38,442 nucleotides of DNA, from the NCBI GenBank assembly GCA_028872955.1, contig JAGWNX010000029.1, positions 1-38,442 on the forward strand, given 5' to 3'. This DNA comes from Acidobacteriota bacterium. Its GTDB lineage: Bacteria; Acidobacteriota; Terriglobia; Terriglobales; Acidobacteriaceae. Positions 17,501-25,288 of this stretch are shown piece after piece (positions within the stretch are counted from its first letter, which is position 1; each line of letters starts with the position of its first letter). Made by a program: the position numbers and the translations under genes. The notes below the pieces were generated by a model, which saw nothing but the letters and a program-made list of their open reading frames with translations, was not told where the DNA came from and searched no databases.

Positions 17501-17965
17501 TTGTTCTGGATCGAACGTGTTTTTCTCTGGCTCAGTGAGCATGTCCTGCCGCTCATTCTGGTCCTTTGCCTCACTGTCTTGGCCAGCGTGTTCTACTACC
17601 TCGCATATACGCGCAAGGTCGCCTCGGCCCTGCTGCGTGGCGAGGCTACTCCTGTTCCTGCTGCCGGCGGGTATCCGCCTCCGCACCGCGTGGTTGCATC
17701 GTCTGCCGCAGCGCACGATCTGGATCCCGAAGTACTGCGTGCCGCGCATGTTTATCTGCACCAGACCCGTGGCGTAGGCCAGCTGGTGCCGCCTGCCGCT
17801 CGCCTGACCGAAGAGATCGGCCTGTCGGCCAGCGAGATTCGCGCTGCAGCCGCAGAGCTGGTCCAGAGCTGCGGTCGTAAGGCACCTGCAGCCGACCTGC
17901 CCATCCTGGTAACGCTCGCGGATCTCGTCCGCTATGTGCAGTCAGCTCCGCTACGTCGTAAATAG
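17501..17965 (+). CDS. single-helix membrane protein of unknown function
   Basis: 154-aa protein, not recognised. A hydrophobic helix (about 14-36, [23 protein letters not shown]) follows a short N-terminus. The remainder is soluble, with an Ala/Pro linker and a helical part ([20 protein letters not shown] ... [21 protein letters not shown]). TTG 17501 was chosen because GGAG lies 7-8 bases upstream; a GTG at 17420 would add 27 residues without a ribosome-binding site. It converges with etfA, 3 bases between stop codons. The start and even the function class are uncertain, but the membrane helix and continuous coding pattern make it a likely real gene. Confidence 0.6.
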   Translation: MFWIERVFLWLSEHVLPLILVLCLTVLASVFYYLAYTRKVASALLRGEATPVPAAGGYPPPHRVVASSAAAHDLDPEVLRAAHVYLHQTRGVGQLVPPAARLTEEIGLSASEIRAAAAELVQSCGRKAPAADLPILVTLADLVRYVQSAPLRRK

Positions 17966-17968
17966 CTG

Positions 17969-18952
17969 CTATCTGGCCGCGCGCACGGCCTTGGTCAGCT
18001 CCGGCACCATCTCAAACAGATCGCCCACGACGCCGAAGTCTGCTACTTCAAAGATCGGCGCGTGCTCATCTTTGTTGATGGCGATCACGCACTTTGAGCC
18101 CTTCATGCCCACCAGGTGCTGGATGGCGCCCGAGATGCCCACCGCCAGATAGAGCTTGGGGGCCACCGTCTGGCCGGAGCTGCCGACCTGTCGCTCCATC
18201 GGCACCCAGCCGCTGTCGCAGATGGGGCGGCTGGCGGCCAGCTCTGCACCCAGGGCATCGGCCAGCTCCTGCACCAGTGGGATGTTGGCCTCTTCTCCGA
18301 TGCCGCGACCGACCGAGACGATGACGGCAGCACTGCCCAGGTCCACCGTGTGTGCCGCCTCTCGGAACCGCTCGCCGGCGCGAGTGCGAATCTGCGCGGC
18401 CTCCAGCACCGGGGCGAAGGCGACGACCTCGGCTGCATCGGTGGCAGCATCCTCTGCCAGGAAGCTGCCCGCCTGCACGGAGACAAAACACGGCCCTGCC
18501 CCGGTTGCGCGGTAGTCCGCATTCAGCTTGCCCTGCAACAACTGGCGCACAAACACCGGCCCGGTCTCCGTATCGTGGATCGCCGTAACGTCGCTGAGCA
18601 GCACCTGACGAAAGCGCGTCGCCAGCGCCGGGGCGTAGTCGCGCACCTGGTAGGTGTGTGGCAGCACCACATGGCTGGGCGTCAGGGTGCGAATCAGCTG
18701 CTCCAGCGCCGCCGTGTAGCCATCGCTGGTGTAGGCAGCCAGCAGCGGATGCTCCACGGCATGCACCCTGCCGGGCACTCCCGTGAGCGCCACCGCCTGG
18801 CCCGGCGCACGCAACAACGCGCACTCCACCCTGCCGCCGACCTTTGCCGCCAACATGCGACCCGCAGCCAACGCCTCGGCACTGAGCCGATGCAACTCGC
18901 CGTCATGCTGCTCCAGAACCACCAGAACTCCGCCTGCCGGACCGTTGCTCAT
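17969..18952 (-). CDS. etfA: electron transfer flavoprotein alpha subunit
   Basis: 327-aa FAD-binding subunit of ETF. The C-terminal FAD domain carries the family signature: VSVGRGIG, then [38 protein letters not shown] and [32 protein letters not shown]. The N-terminal ETF domain is normal length. It takes electrons from acyl-CoA dehydrogenases via EtfB and, here, is expected to hand them to EtfD. ATG 18952 overlaps the etfB stop by 4 bases (ATGA), indicating translational coupling. Last gene of etfD-etfB-etfA. Confidence 0.96.
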   Translation of the reverse strand: MSNGPAGGVLVVLEQHDGELHRLSAEALAAGRMLAAKVGGRVECALLRAPGQAVALTGVPGRVHAVEHPLLAAYTSDGYTAALEQLIRTLTPSHVVLPHTYQVRDYAPALATRFRQVLLSDVTAIHDTETGPVFVRQLLQGKLNADYRATGAGPCFVSVQAGSFLAEDAATDAAEVVAFAPVLEAAQIRTRAGERFREAAHTVDLGSAAVIVSVGRGIGEEANIPLVQELADALGAELAASRPICDSGWVPMERQVGSSGQTVAPKLYLAVGISGAIQHLVGMKGSKCVIAINKDEHAPIFEVADFGVVGDLFEMVPELTKAVRAAR

Positions 18953-19713
18953 AGCACCCTCACATCGTTCTTCAGAATCTGCACCAGCTTTGCCGCGACT
19001 TCGGCTGGCGATCCCGTCAGCATCTCGGTGTGCTTCTGCCGCTGGGGCAGGTAGACCCGCTCCAGCCGTGCAGACGGGCTGGCAGCAGCCGCAGCGGCAG
19101 TCTCGGTCTTCAACTCTTTGGCCTTCGCCTTCTTGATGCCCATCAGGGTAGCGTAGCGCAGCTTGTTGCCGCCGCTCTGCATGGTCAGCAGCGCGGGCAG
19201 GGGCATCTCTACATGCTGGAACCAGCCGTCCTCCAACTCCTGCTTCACGCGCAGGCCGCTGGCCGTCACCTCCACCTGCATGATGATGGTGGCGTGCGGC
19301 AGACCCAGCAGCTCCGCCATCACGACTCCGGTCTGGCCAAGACCAAGATCATCGGATTGTAACCCGGTCAGTACCAAATCCGGCGCCTCGGCGGCAATTG
19401 CGTCGGCCAGCACCTGGGCCACGCCCAGAGTGTCGCGTTCGCCCAGGTCCACAGCCTCTACGTGAATCGCGCGGTCTGCGCCTTTGGCTAGCGCCTCGCG
19501 CAGCGTGCTGGTTACGCGCTCTGGCCCGGCACCCACCACCACCACCTCGCCGCCGTGCTTCTCTTTCAACTGCAGCGCCTCTTCCAGCGCGTAAGCATCC
19601 GGCTCGTTGATGGTGTAGCTCAGATCCTCTTCCTCAATCCAGCGTCCGTCCGCACCCACACGGATCGCTGCGTCGCGCTCCGGTACCTGCTTTACTGCCA
19701 CCACAATCTTCAC
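18949..19713 (-). CDS. etfB: electron transfer flavoprotein beta subunit
   Basis: 254-aa ETF beta subunit, starting with VKIVVAVKQVPE (GTG 19713 as Met). Family signatures include INEPDAYALEEALQLKE, the AMP/nucleotide-contact region VGAGPERVTSTLREALAKGADRAIHV, and LVLTGLQSDDLGLGQTGVVMAELLGLP. A helical C-terminal arm (MGIKKAKAKELKT) packs on EtfA. The GTG overlaps the etfD stop (GTGA), so all three genes are coupled. In-frame sequence upstream of the GTG lies in etfD and is not part of the product. Confidence 0.96.
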   Translation of the reverse strand: MKIVVAVKQVPERDAAIRVGADGRWIEEEDLSYTINEPDAYALEEALQLKEKHGGEVVVVGAGPERVTSTLREALAKGADRAIHVEAVDLGERDTLGVAQVLADAIAAEAPDLVLTGLQSDDLGLGQTGVVMAELLGLPHATIIMQVEVTASGLRVKQELEDGWFQHVEMPLPALLTMQSGGNKLRYATLMGIKKAKAKELKTETAAAAAASPSARLERVYLPQRQKHTEMLTGSPAEVAAKLVQILKNDVRVL

Positions 19714-21695
19714 GGTTCGCCTCCTGGCGGTTGAGACGGCAGCGCACGTGCCGTCAACTGGGCAATATCCAGCAACTGCGGCTGCCGCTCGGTCTCGTGC
19801 AGCGCGTCCCGAAACATCGTATTGCAGAACGGGCAGGCCGTGCCCACTACGTCCGCTCCGGTTGCCACCAGCTCCTGGGCGCGCACATGGCTCACGCGTT
19901 CCCCGTGCTCCTCGCCCAGAAAGGCCAGTCCACCACCGGCACCGCAACAGAAGCTGCGTTCGCGGTGCCGCGGAGCCTCAACCAGGGCTCCAGCCTGCTG
20001 CACCACCTGCCGCGGGGCATCGTACTGCTCCCGGTAGCGGCCCAGGTAGCAGGGGTCGTGGTACACGATGCTCTGGCCCTGCTGTTGTGGCAGGCGGTCG
20101 CGGTGCCGCGCCATAAACTCCGAGTGGTGTTCGATCTGCGGAGCGATGCCGTACTCGCGCCAGTCCTCGGCAATGGTGCGCACGCAGTGCGGGCAGATGG
20201 CAACAATCTTCTGCACCTTTGCTGCCTCCAGGCTCTTCAGTCCGGAGTCGGCCAGGGTGCCAAACAGCAGATCGTTGCCTAGCCTGCGGGCCGGGTCGCC
20301 GGTGCAGCGCTCTTTCTTCAGCACGCCGAAGCTGGTGCCAAGAAAATGCATGACGCGGGCAAAGTCGGCGATGATCTCGCGGCCTTTAGGGTCGTAGCCG
20401 CCCATGCAGCCCAGCCACAGGCAGTACTCCTGCGTGCCGTCGAAGATGGGGAAACCTTGTTTGGTTACAAATTTATCGCGCTCGGCGGCGCTCAGGCCCA
20501 GTGCATTGCCGTGCTTCTCCAGCGCCAGAAACAGCTTGGTGCCATAGTCGTCTTCCCAGGTGCCGGTATTCACTGCGCCGCGTCGCAGCCCTACGATCAC
20601 CGGCACGTGCTGGATGCCTACCGGGCACTGGAACTCGCAGCTGCCGCAGGTGGTGCAGCCGAAGACCGCCTCCATGCTGAGCGTTGGGGCATAGGCGGTG
20701 TCTGGTCGCGCCTCGGCCAGCAGGGGCACCTCGCTGGCCGGGCCGACGGTGTTCAGGTAGCTGCGCAGGCCCAGCACCACTTCCTTGGGGTTCAGCACTT
20801 TGCCGGTGGTGGCAGCGGGGCAGTGCTCGGTGCAGCGGCCGCACTCCACACAGCTATAGGTCTGTAACGCGATCAGTTGCGTAACATCCTTGCCTGCTAC
20901 TAAGCCGAAGTCCTCGTCCCCGTGCAGCCTGGGAATCTGCGCAAAGCTGTCACGCTTCAGAAAGACCGTCAGCGGGCTCAGCACCAGGTGCAGGTGCTTG
21001 GTATGCGGAATCAGCGGCAGGAAGACCAGGAGCGCCGCCGTGTGGGACCACCACAGCAGCTTGACGGCGGAGCCGCCGGGCGCAACCGCAAAGGCCCCGA
21101 GGTAACTCACCATCAGCAGGAAGATAAGTCCGGCAATCACTCCGGACTCATACGAGAGGTGCTCGCCCAGCCAGATAGGCCGCACGAAAAAGCGGCGGAC
21201 AAACAGTCCCACGATGGAGACCGCCACGAGCAGCGCCCACACGGCGGCGAAGTCAAAGTAGAAGCGCCCTGCCCAGCTCTGCGGCGGCAGAAAGCCCAGG
21301 CGCAGCCCGGTGGCAACATGGTTGAGGCTGACCAGTGCGAAGGCCAGGAAGCCCCAGAAGACGAAGGCGTGGGCCAGCCCAGGCAGCGGACGCTGGCGGA
21401 TCACCTTGCCCTGCAGCAGTACCTCCCACACAAACGCAGCAGTGCGCCTGCCCAGAGGCCGCAGGTGGAAGTCCTGCTCCGGTTGTGCGTGATGGATGGT
21501 CTGGAGAATGGGCCAGAGGCGCTGCAGGAAGAGTCCTGCAGAGGCCAGCATGGCCAGCAGTAGGAGCGTGATCTCTGTGCCGGAGAAGTGTTCCGGCTCG
21601 GCCAGTATCAGGGTTCCGAGCAGGCAGGCGTCACCCGCCCGTCCCAGAAAACCGATCGCCGTTGCTCCGCCGCAGTGCAGCATTGCCACCCGCAT
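19710..21695 (-). CDS. etfD: ETF:menaquinone oxidoreductase, membrane Fe-S (EtfD/EMO type)
   Basis: 661-aa membrane protein predicted to pass electrons from EtfAB to menaquinone. The N-terminal membrane part has about five helices (about 44-62, 107-125, 148-168, 185-205, 213-232) with histidines that could bind heme b. Then come two [4Fe-4S] motifs (Cys282/285/288/292 and Cys347/350/353/357) and two CCG-type domains (CPHC 501-504, HDPCYLGRY about 547-553, SFCCGAGGG 582-589, CPFC 621-624). This matches EMO of syntrophs and EtfD of mycobacteria. ATG 21695 and ATG 21683 are both possible; the second has GGGTGG nearby. An imperfect palindrome (21696-21723) abuts the gene. The overlap with etfB (GTGA) makes the operon order etfD-etfB-etfA. 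Confidence 0.93.
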   Translation of the reverse strand: MRVAMLHCGGATAIGFLGRAGDACLLGTLILAEPEHFSGTEITLLLLAMLASAGLFLQRLWPILQTIHHAQPEQDFHLRPLGRRTAAFVWEVLLQGKVIRQRPLPGLAHAFVFWGFLAFALVSLNHVATGLRLGFLPPQSWAGRFYFDFAAVWALLVAVSIVGLFVRRFFVRPIWLGEHLSYESGVIAGLIFLLMVSYLGAFAVAPGGSAVKLLWWSHTAALLVFLPLIPHTKHLHLVLSPLTVFLKRDSFAQIPRLHGDEDFGLVAGKDVTQLIALQTYSCVECGRCTEHCPAATTGKVLNPKEVVLGLRSYLNTVGPASEVPLLAEARPDTAYAPTLSMEAVFGCTTCGSCEFQCPVGIQHVPVIVGLRRGAVNTGTWEDDYGTKLFLALEKHGNALGLSAAERDKFVTKQGFPIFDGTQEYCLWLGCMGGYDPKGREIIADFARVMHFLGTSFGVLKKERCTGDPARRLGNDLLFGTLADSGLKSLEAAKVQKIVAICPHCVRTIAEDWREYGIAPQIEHHSEFMARHRDRLPQQQGQSIVYHDPCYLGRYREQYDAPRQVVQQAGALVEAPRHRERSFCCGAGGGLAFLGEEHGERVSHVRAQELVATGADVVGTACPFCNTMFRDALHETERQPQLLDIAQLTARALPSQPPGGEP

Positions 21696-21723
21696 GCGCG
21701 CAGTGTGTTCCTACACTGTGCGC
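21696..21723. promoter_or_regulatory. imperfect palindrome directly upstream of etfD, operator-like
   Basis: Arms GCGCGCAGTGT and ACACTGTGCGC flank a 6-base spacer GTTCCT; ten of eleven arm positions pair. It touches the upstream etfD start codon. The shape fits a dimeric repressor site (for example TetR- or FadR-like), but no regulator gene is adjacent, and a mRNA hairpin over the ribosome-binding region is the other reading. Confidence 0.5.
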
Positions 21724-21777
21724 TTGGTCAAGCCTGTCCGAGGAATCCGAAGGATCGAGCGCGCGGGTTCTTCAGCC

Positions 21778-22062
21778 TTAGTAGCTGATGAACTCGGTGC
21801 TGCCGCGGCGCAGGCGAATCCCGACCAGACCAAAGATCACCGCGCCGAGGAAGGTGATCGCATTCCAGTACGCCATGGGGTGCGCCCAGCCTGGGGAGTA
21901 GGTAAGGTCCTGGCCCGACCACAGGGTCAGCAGCGTCGAGACAATCAGGCACTGGAAGCAGATCACCAGGCAGAGTTGACCGGCGCGGCGACGGCGATCC
22001 AGCTGCTCCACTTCGTCCGGGGTAAGGTTGCGCTCTTCGTACGGCAGCAGTGTGTTGGCCAT
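21778..22062 (-). CDS. small two-helix membrane protein of unknown function
   Basis: 94-aa protein. A charged N-terminal stretch (YEERNLTPDEVEQLDRRRRAGQ) is followed by two hydrophobic helices (about 30-48 and 66-84) and a short charged tail. Not recognised. ATG 22062 is the best start because it opens a plausible cytoplasmic N-terminus; in-frame upstream sequence is atypical. It lies on the same strand, 82 bases before etfD, with the palindrome in between, so it may or may not share the transcript. Confidence 0.65.
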   Translation of the reverse strand: MANTLLPYEERNLTPDEVEQLDRRRRAGQLCLVICFQCLIVSTLLTLWSGQDLTYSPGWAHPMAYWNAITFLGAVIFGLVGIRLRRGSTEFISY

Positions 22063-22224
22063 TGCGTCTCTGTCTCCTGCGTCGTATACCGGTCGTGGCC
22101 CGGCATCCGCCCTGCAAATTCTACTCACCGTAGGGCTTACCGCCCCACGCTTCCACTCCCATTAAACCACAGCCCGGCACCTGTGCGGGGCCCAAGTGCT
22201 GCCGCCTCGCCACGGGGCAGCCCG

Positions 22225-22497
22225 TTACAGGAAAGCCACAGACTGAATACCGACGATCTCAAACCGCTTGCGGCAGCGGACGTTCTTGCAGCCCAGCATG
22301 TCGTCGCGGCGCACCATGTAGCTCTGCGCCTTGGCAAACCGGGCGCGGTCGCGCTCATCGGCTCCGCGCGGCAGCTGGGCGCGCTTCCGCCGCACCAGCC
22401 AGCTGATCTGATACTCTCCCGCCTGCCCGCAGTGCGGACAGGTCAACGTATGGTTCCGCTGCTCCGGTCGCTCGTCGAAGAAATCACGCTCTTCCAT
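22225..22497 (-). CDS. zinc-ribbon-like small protein
   Basis: 90-aa protein with a CxxC (Cys20, Cys23 in TCPHCG) and a later C-x4-C pair (Cys70, Cys75), which together could hold one zinc. The middle is basic (LVRRKRAQLPRG, ERDRARFAKAQ), so nucleic-acid or protein binding is possible. Not assigned to a named family. ATG 22497 has GAGG about 6 bases upstream. It is followed by the small membrane protein gene on the same strand 162 bases later. Confidence 0.62.
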   Translation of the reverse strand: MEERDFFDERPEQRNHTLTCPHCGQAGEYQISWLVRRKRAQLPRGADERDRARFAKAQSYMVRRDDMLGCKNVRCRKRFEIVGIQSVAFL

Positions 22498-22686
22498 CCC
22501 ATACCTCGCGCGCCAAAGGGTTCGGTGAGCCTCGTCACACGAGATCCGTACACGCCTCTGCGAGCATGAGTATTGCATAATTAGTCGGTGCCTCGCAGCC
22601 GTGCGGGCCGTCTAACATTCCAGCAGCGGAGCCTGTGCTGCCGTGGCCTGCACAGGAAGGCCAGCGCGAAAGGCTGGGAAGGCACG

Positions 22687-22866
22687 ATGAAGAAGTCGGG
22701 AACCAAAGGCTTTTCGCTGATCAAGGCCGTCAAGGCCAACGCCCGCCAGCGCGTCGGAACACCGGCGCCCGAGCGGGTGCTGCCAGACCCCAAGCGTCGC
22801 GCCGCCAGCCAGCCTAAACACAAGCAGACATTCGCCGATCTGCTGAGCAAGCCAGCGGACGAGTAG
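22687..22866 (+). CDS. small basic protein of unknown function
   Basis: 59-aa, strongly basic protein beginning MKKSGTKGFSLIKAVKANA with Lys/Arg spread throughout. ATG 22687 is preceded by GGGAAGG at good spacing, which is the main support for a real gene. It is 39 bases before the SIMPL-protein gene on the same strand. An AT-rich patch at 22571-22584 between it and the divergent zinc-ribbon gene may hold promoters, but no clear -35/-10 pair is seen. Confidence 0.6.
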   Translation: MKKSGTKGFSLIKAVKANARQRVGTPAPERVLPDPKRRAASQPKHKQTFADLLSKPADE

Positions 22867-22905
22867 AGCCCACGCCCACCGTCAAGCCAAGGAGTCTTCA
22901 TTCTG

Positions 22906-23646
22906 ATGCGACCCAACTCGTCCCTCATCGCCGTGTCCCTCGCCTACCTGCTGGCTGCGTCGCTCCCCCTGGTGGCAGCCGCGCAGACCATCCAGGTGGG
23001 CAAGGACAACCGCACTCTGGCCATTACGGCGACCGATAGCGTCACCACCATGGCGGATGTCGCTACCGTGCACGTTGGCTTCATCGCCTATGGGCCAGAC
23101 CAGCCCGCAGCGTACGCGGCAGGTTCCACGCTGTCGAACGCCATCGTGCGGGCCATCACGGCCAGCGGCATCCCGGCGGACCAGGTGGAGAGCGAGAACC
23201 AGGCCGTGTCGCCCGTGCCGGAGTATGAGCAGCAGCAGCTCTCTGCCACGGAGCGAGCCCAGCGCCAGTTCCAGGTGGTGCAGAGCTGGACTGTGCGCAC
23301 CACGGCGGACTCTGCCGCGCAGGTGCTGGATCGCGCCGTCCAAGCCGGTGCCAACCAGTCTGGTCAGATTGAATGGTCGCTGAAGGACGCGAACGCCGTG
23401 CAGGCCGAGGCCGCCGGCCATGCCCTGGCCGCCGCCCGCCGCCAGGCCACGGCTATGGCCACCGCGCTGGGCGTTCACCTTGGCCCGCTGCTCTACGCCA
23501 CCAACCAGGTGGAGGAGCAGCCGGTGCGCCCGGTGTTCGCCGCCAAGGCCAGGCTGGGCGCAGCTCCCGCGCCGTTACCCCTGGCCATCAACCCGCGTCG
23601 CATCAACACCTCTGCTACCGTCTATGCTGTATTCGCCATAGAATAA
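22906..23646 (+). CDS. exported SIMPL-domain (DUF541) protein
   Basis: 246-aa protein with a signal peptide (about 1-26, ending PLVAAAQT). The mature part is a SIMPL/DUF541 domain: LAITATDSVTTMADVATVHVGFIA, the central NAIVRAITASGIPADQVESENQAV, and GANQSGQIEWSLKDANAVQAEAAGHALAAARRQATAMATALGV. Family members are periplasmic or secreted oligomers whose roles are poorly known (stress, signalling). AAGGAG lies upstream of ATG 22906 with slightly long spacing. It is probably co-transcribed with the next gene, 36 bases downstream. Confidence 0.88.
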   Translation: MRPNSSLIAVSLAYLLAASLPLVAAAQTIQVGKDNRTLAITATDSVTTMADVATVHVGFIAYGPDQPAAYAAGSTLSNAIVRAITASGIPADQVESENQAVSPVPEYEQQQLSATERAQRQFQVVQSWTVRTTADSAAQVLDRAVQAGANQSGQIEWSLKDANAVQAEAAGHALAAARRQATAMATALGVHLGPLLYATNQVEEQPVRPVFAAKARLGAAPAPLPLAINPRRINTSATVYAVFAIE

Positions 23647-23682
23647 ACACCGCCAGCAATATCAAACGAAGAAAGCAGTCCA

Positions 23683-24477
23683 ATGCCCGTACATGCCTAT
23701 CGAGACCTGAAGCCCACGCCTGAAGCTGAAGCCATCTACCGCCGCTGGCTCTCTAACCTGAACGAAGAGTTCATGCGCCACCAGGGAGTTGATCGTCGGT
23801 CTGAGATTGTGCGCGACGAGCTGACGCAGATCTTTCTGGGACGCACGCATGGCGGCAGGAGGCAGGCAAGCCTGACCAGCGAGCTCGGCACCAATGTGAT
23901 GGCAGAGAGCTTTGATCCGCGCAACGCCACGCTGGAGCCGGAGTACTACGGCGATGTGGATGCCGAACTCTATGCCGTGCGCAAGCCGCTCATCTACTTC
24001 TGGCAGATGTTCGACCGCTCGCCGCTGGGGCTCAACCACTGGCTGGGCTTTCGCTTCCGCTGTATGCTGGGGCGGCATATCTTCCGCCACCTCGGGAAGA
24101 GCGTCAAGATCTTCCACAATGTGGAGTTCACCTTTGGCTACAACCTGACCATCGAAGACAACTGCACCATTCACAAGAATGTGCTGCTGGACGACCGTGG
24201 CGAGATTATTCTGCATGCCAACTCCAGCGTCTCGGACTACGCCAACATCTACTCGCATACGCACGACATCAACCATCAGGCCGATGTGACCAACAAGGTG
24301 ACGGAGATTGGCCCCCGGGCGCGCGTTACCTACCACGCCACGGTTCTGGCTGGTGCCAAAGTGGGCGAGAATGCCATGCTCGGTGCCATGGGCCTGGCTA
24401 CGCGCGATGTGCCCGACGCCACGGTTGCCGTGGGCATTCCGGCGCACGTCAAACGGCACAAGAGTCCCGACCAGTGA
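23683..24477 (+). CDS. left-handed beta-helix (hexapeptide) acyltransferase
   Basis: 264-aa cytoplasmic transferase. After an all-alpha N-terminal part (about 1-140, unusual for small maltose-acetyltransferase types), hexapeptide repeats run from about 140 to 255 (VKIFHNVEFTFGYNLTIEDNCTIHKNVLLD ... VLAGAKVGENAMLGAMGLATRDVPDATVAVGIPA). The loop with SHTHDIN (His192/His194) matches the catalytic-His position of LbH acetyltransferases. The acceptor is unknown; a sugar is most likely. It lies between the SIMPL gene and the protease-like gene on the same strand. Confidence 0.85.
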   Translation: MPVHAYRDLKPTPEAEAIYRRWLSNLNEEFMRHQGVDRRSEIVRDELTQIFLGRTHGGRRQASLTSELGTNVMAESFDPRNATLEPEYYGDVDAELYAVRKPLIYFWQMFDRSPLGLNHWLGFRFRCMLGRHIFRHLGKSVKIFHNVEFTFGYNLTIEDNCTIHKNVLLDDRGEIILHANSSVSDYANIYSHTHDINHQADVTNKVTEIGPRARVTYHATVLAGAKVGENAMLGAMGLATRDVPDATVAVGIPAHVKRHKSPDQ

Positions 24478-24514
24478 GGTGGCGGGGCCGCGCAGCAGCC
24501 GGTAGACTGCTCGC

Positions 24515-25219
24515 ATGAGCATGACCGTCGTTCTCGCCCTGTTTGAGTTTGTTGTCCTGGTGCTGGCCATCTCGGTGCACAACGCCGTGCAGGCCTGGTA
24601 CGCCAATCGCAAAGGCGACCCCACGGCGCGCATGTTGGGCTATGTCTCGCTCAATCCGGTCAAGCATGCGGATGTCTTCGGCACGCTGCTTTGGCCGGCA
24701 ATCTCGATCGTTCTGTTTCACAGCAACCTGTTACTGGGGTGGGGCAAGCCGGTGCCGATTACCACGCGGAACTTCCGGCATCCGGGCCGCGATGAGATGC
24801 AGGTCTACCTCTCCGGGCTGGTAGCGCACCTGCTGGCTGCCGCTGCCTGCCTGTTGCTGCTGGTGGTGCTCAAGCACACGATTCCTGCAGCGGCCAACCA
24901 GCTGGGCGTGGCCTCGTTTCTGGCCCTGGGAGTGACGGATATACCCACCGAGGGGCTCTCTGCGCTGTTTCCCATCATGCTGTTCCTGTATCTCGGCATC
25001 GTAACCAACCTGCTGCTGTTCGTCTTCAACCTGCTGCCGTTGCCCTCAGTCGATGGCGGCAAGGTGCTGCGCTACTACCTGCCCTACAACGCGCAACAGA
25101 CCTTTGACAACCTGGGCATCTATCTGATGTTCGGCTTCTTCTTCCTGGGCTACCGCATCATCATGCTCTTCTTTGTGCCGCTGCTGGTGCTCTTCAACGG
25201 CTTGCTGCATCTGTTGTAG
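24515..25219 (+). CDS. site-2 protease (M50) homologue lacking the HExxH motif, predicted pseudoprotease
   Basis: 234-aa membrane protein with the layout of bacterial Rip/YwhC-type site-2 proteases: an N-terminal helix carrying the metal motif, the conserved GDPTAR, LNPVKHADVFGTLLWP, GWGKPVPI and a late NLLPLPSVDGGKVL segment with Asp180. In active members the first helix has HExxH; here residues 22-26 are H-N-A-V-Q, so both the catalytic Glu and the second zinc-binding His are gone. Loss of two of three essential residues predicts no zinc protease activity, while the fold is kept. It is directly upstream of trpS, the usual acidobacterial place for this gene. The read is unambiguous here, with no frameshift in the surrounding 234 codons. 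Confidence 0.88.
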   Translation: MSMTVVLALFEFVVLVLAISVHNAVQAWYANRKGDPTARMLGYVSLNPVKHADVFGTLLWPAISIVLFHSNLLLGWGKPVPITTRNFRHPGRDEMQVYLSGLVAHLLAAAACLLLLVVLKHTIPAAANQLGVASFLALGVTDIPTEGLSALFPIMLFLYLGIVTNLLLFVFNLLPLPSVDGGKVLRYYLPYNAQQTFDNLGIYLMFGFFFLGYRIIMLFFVPLLVLFNGLLHLL

Positions 25220-25288
25220 CCGCAGCAGTTACGCGGCAGGCGCGATATCCGCCGCCCGGTATCCTGTAACATCGTGATCGGACAGGAA

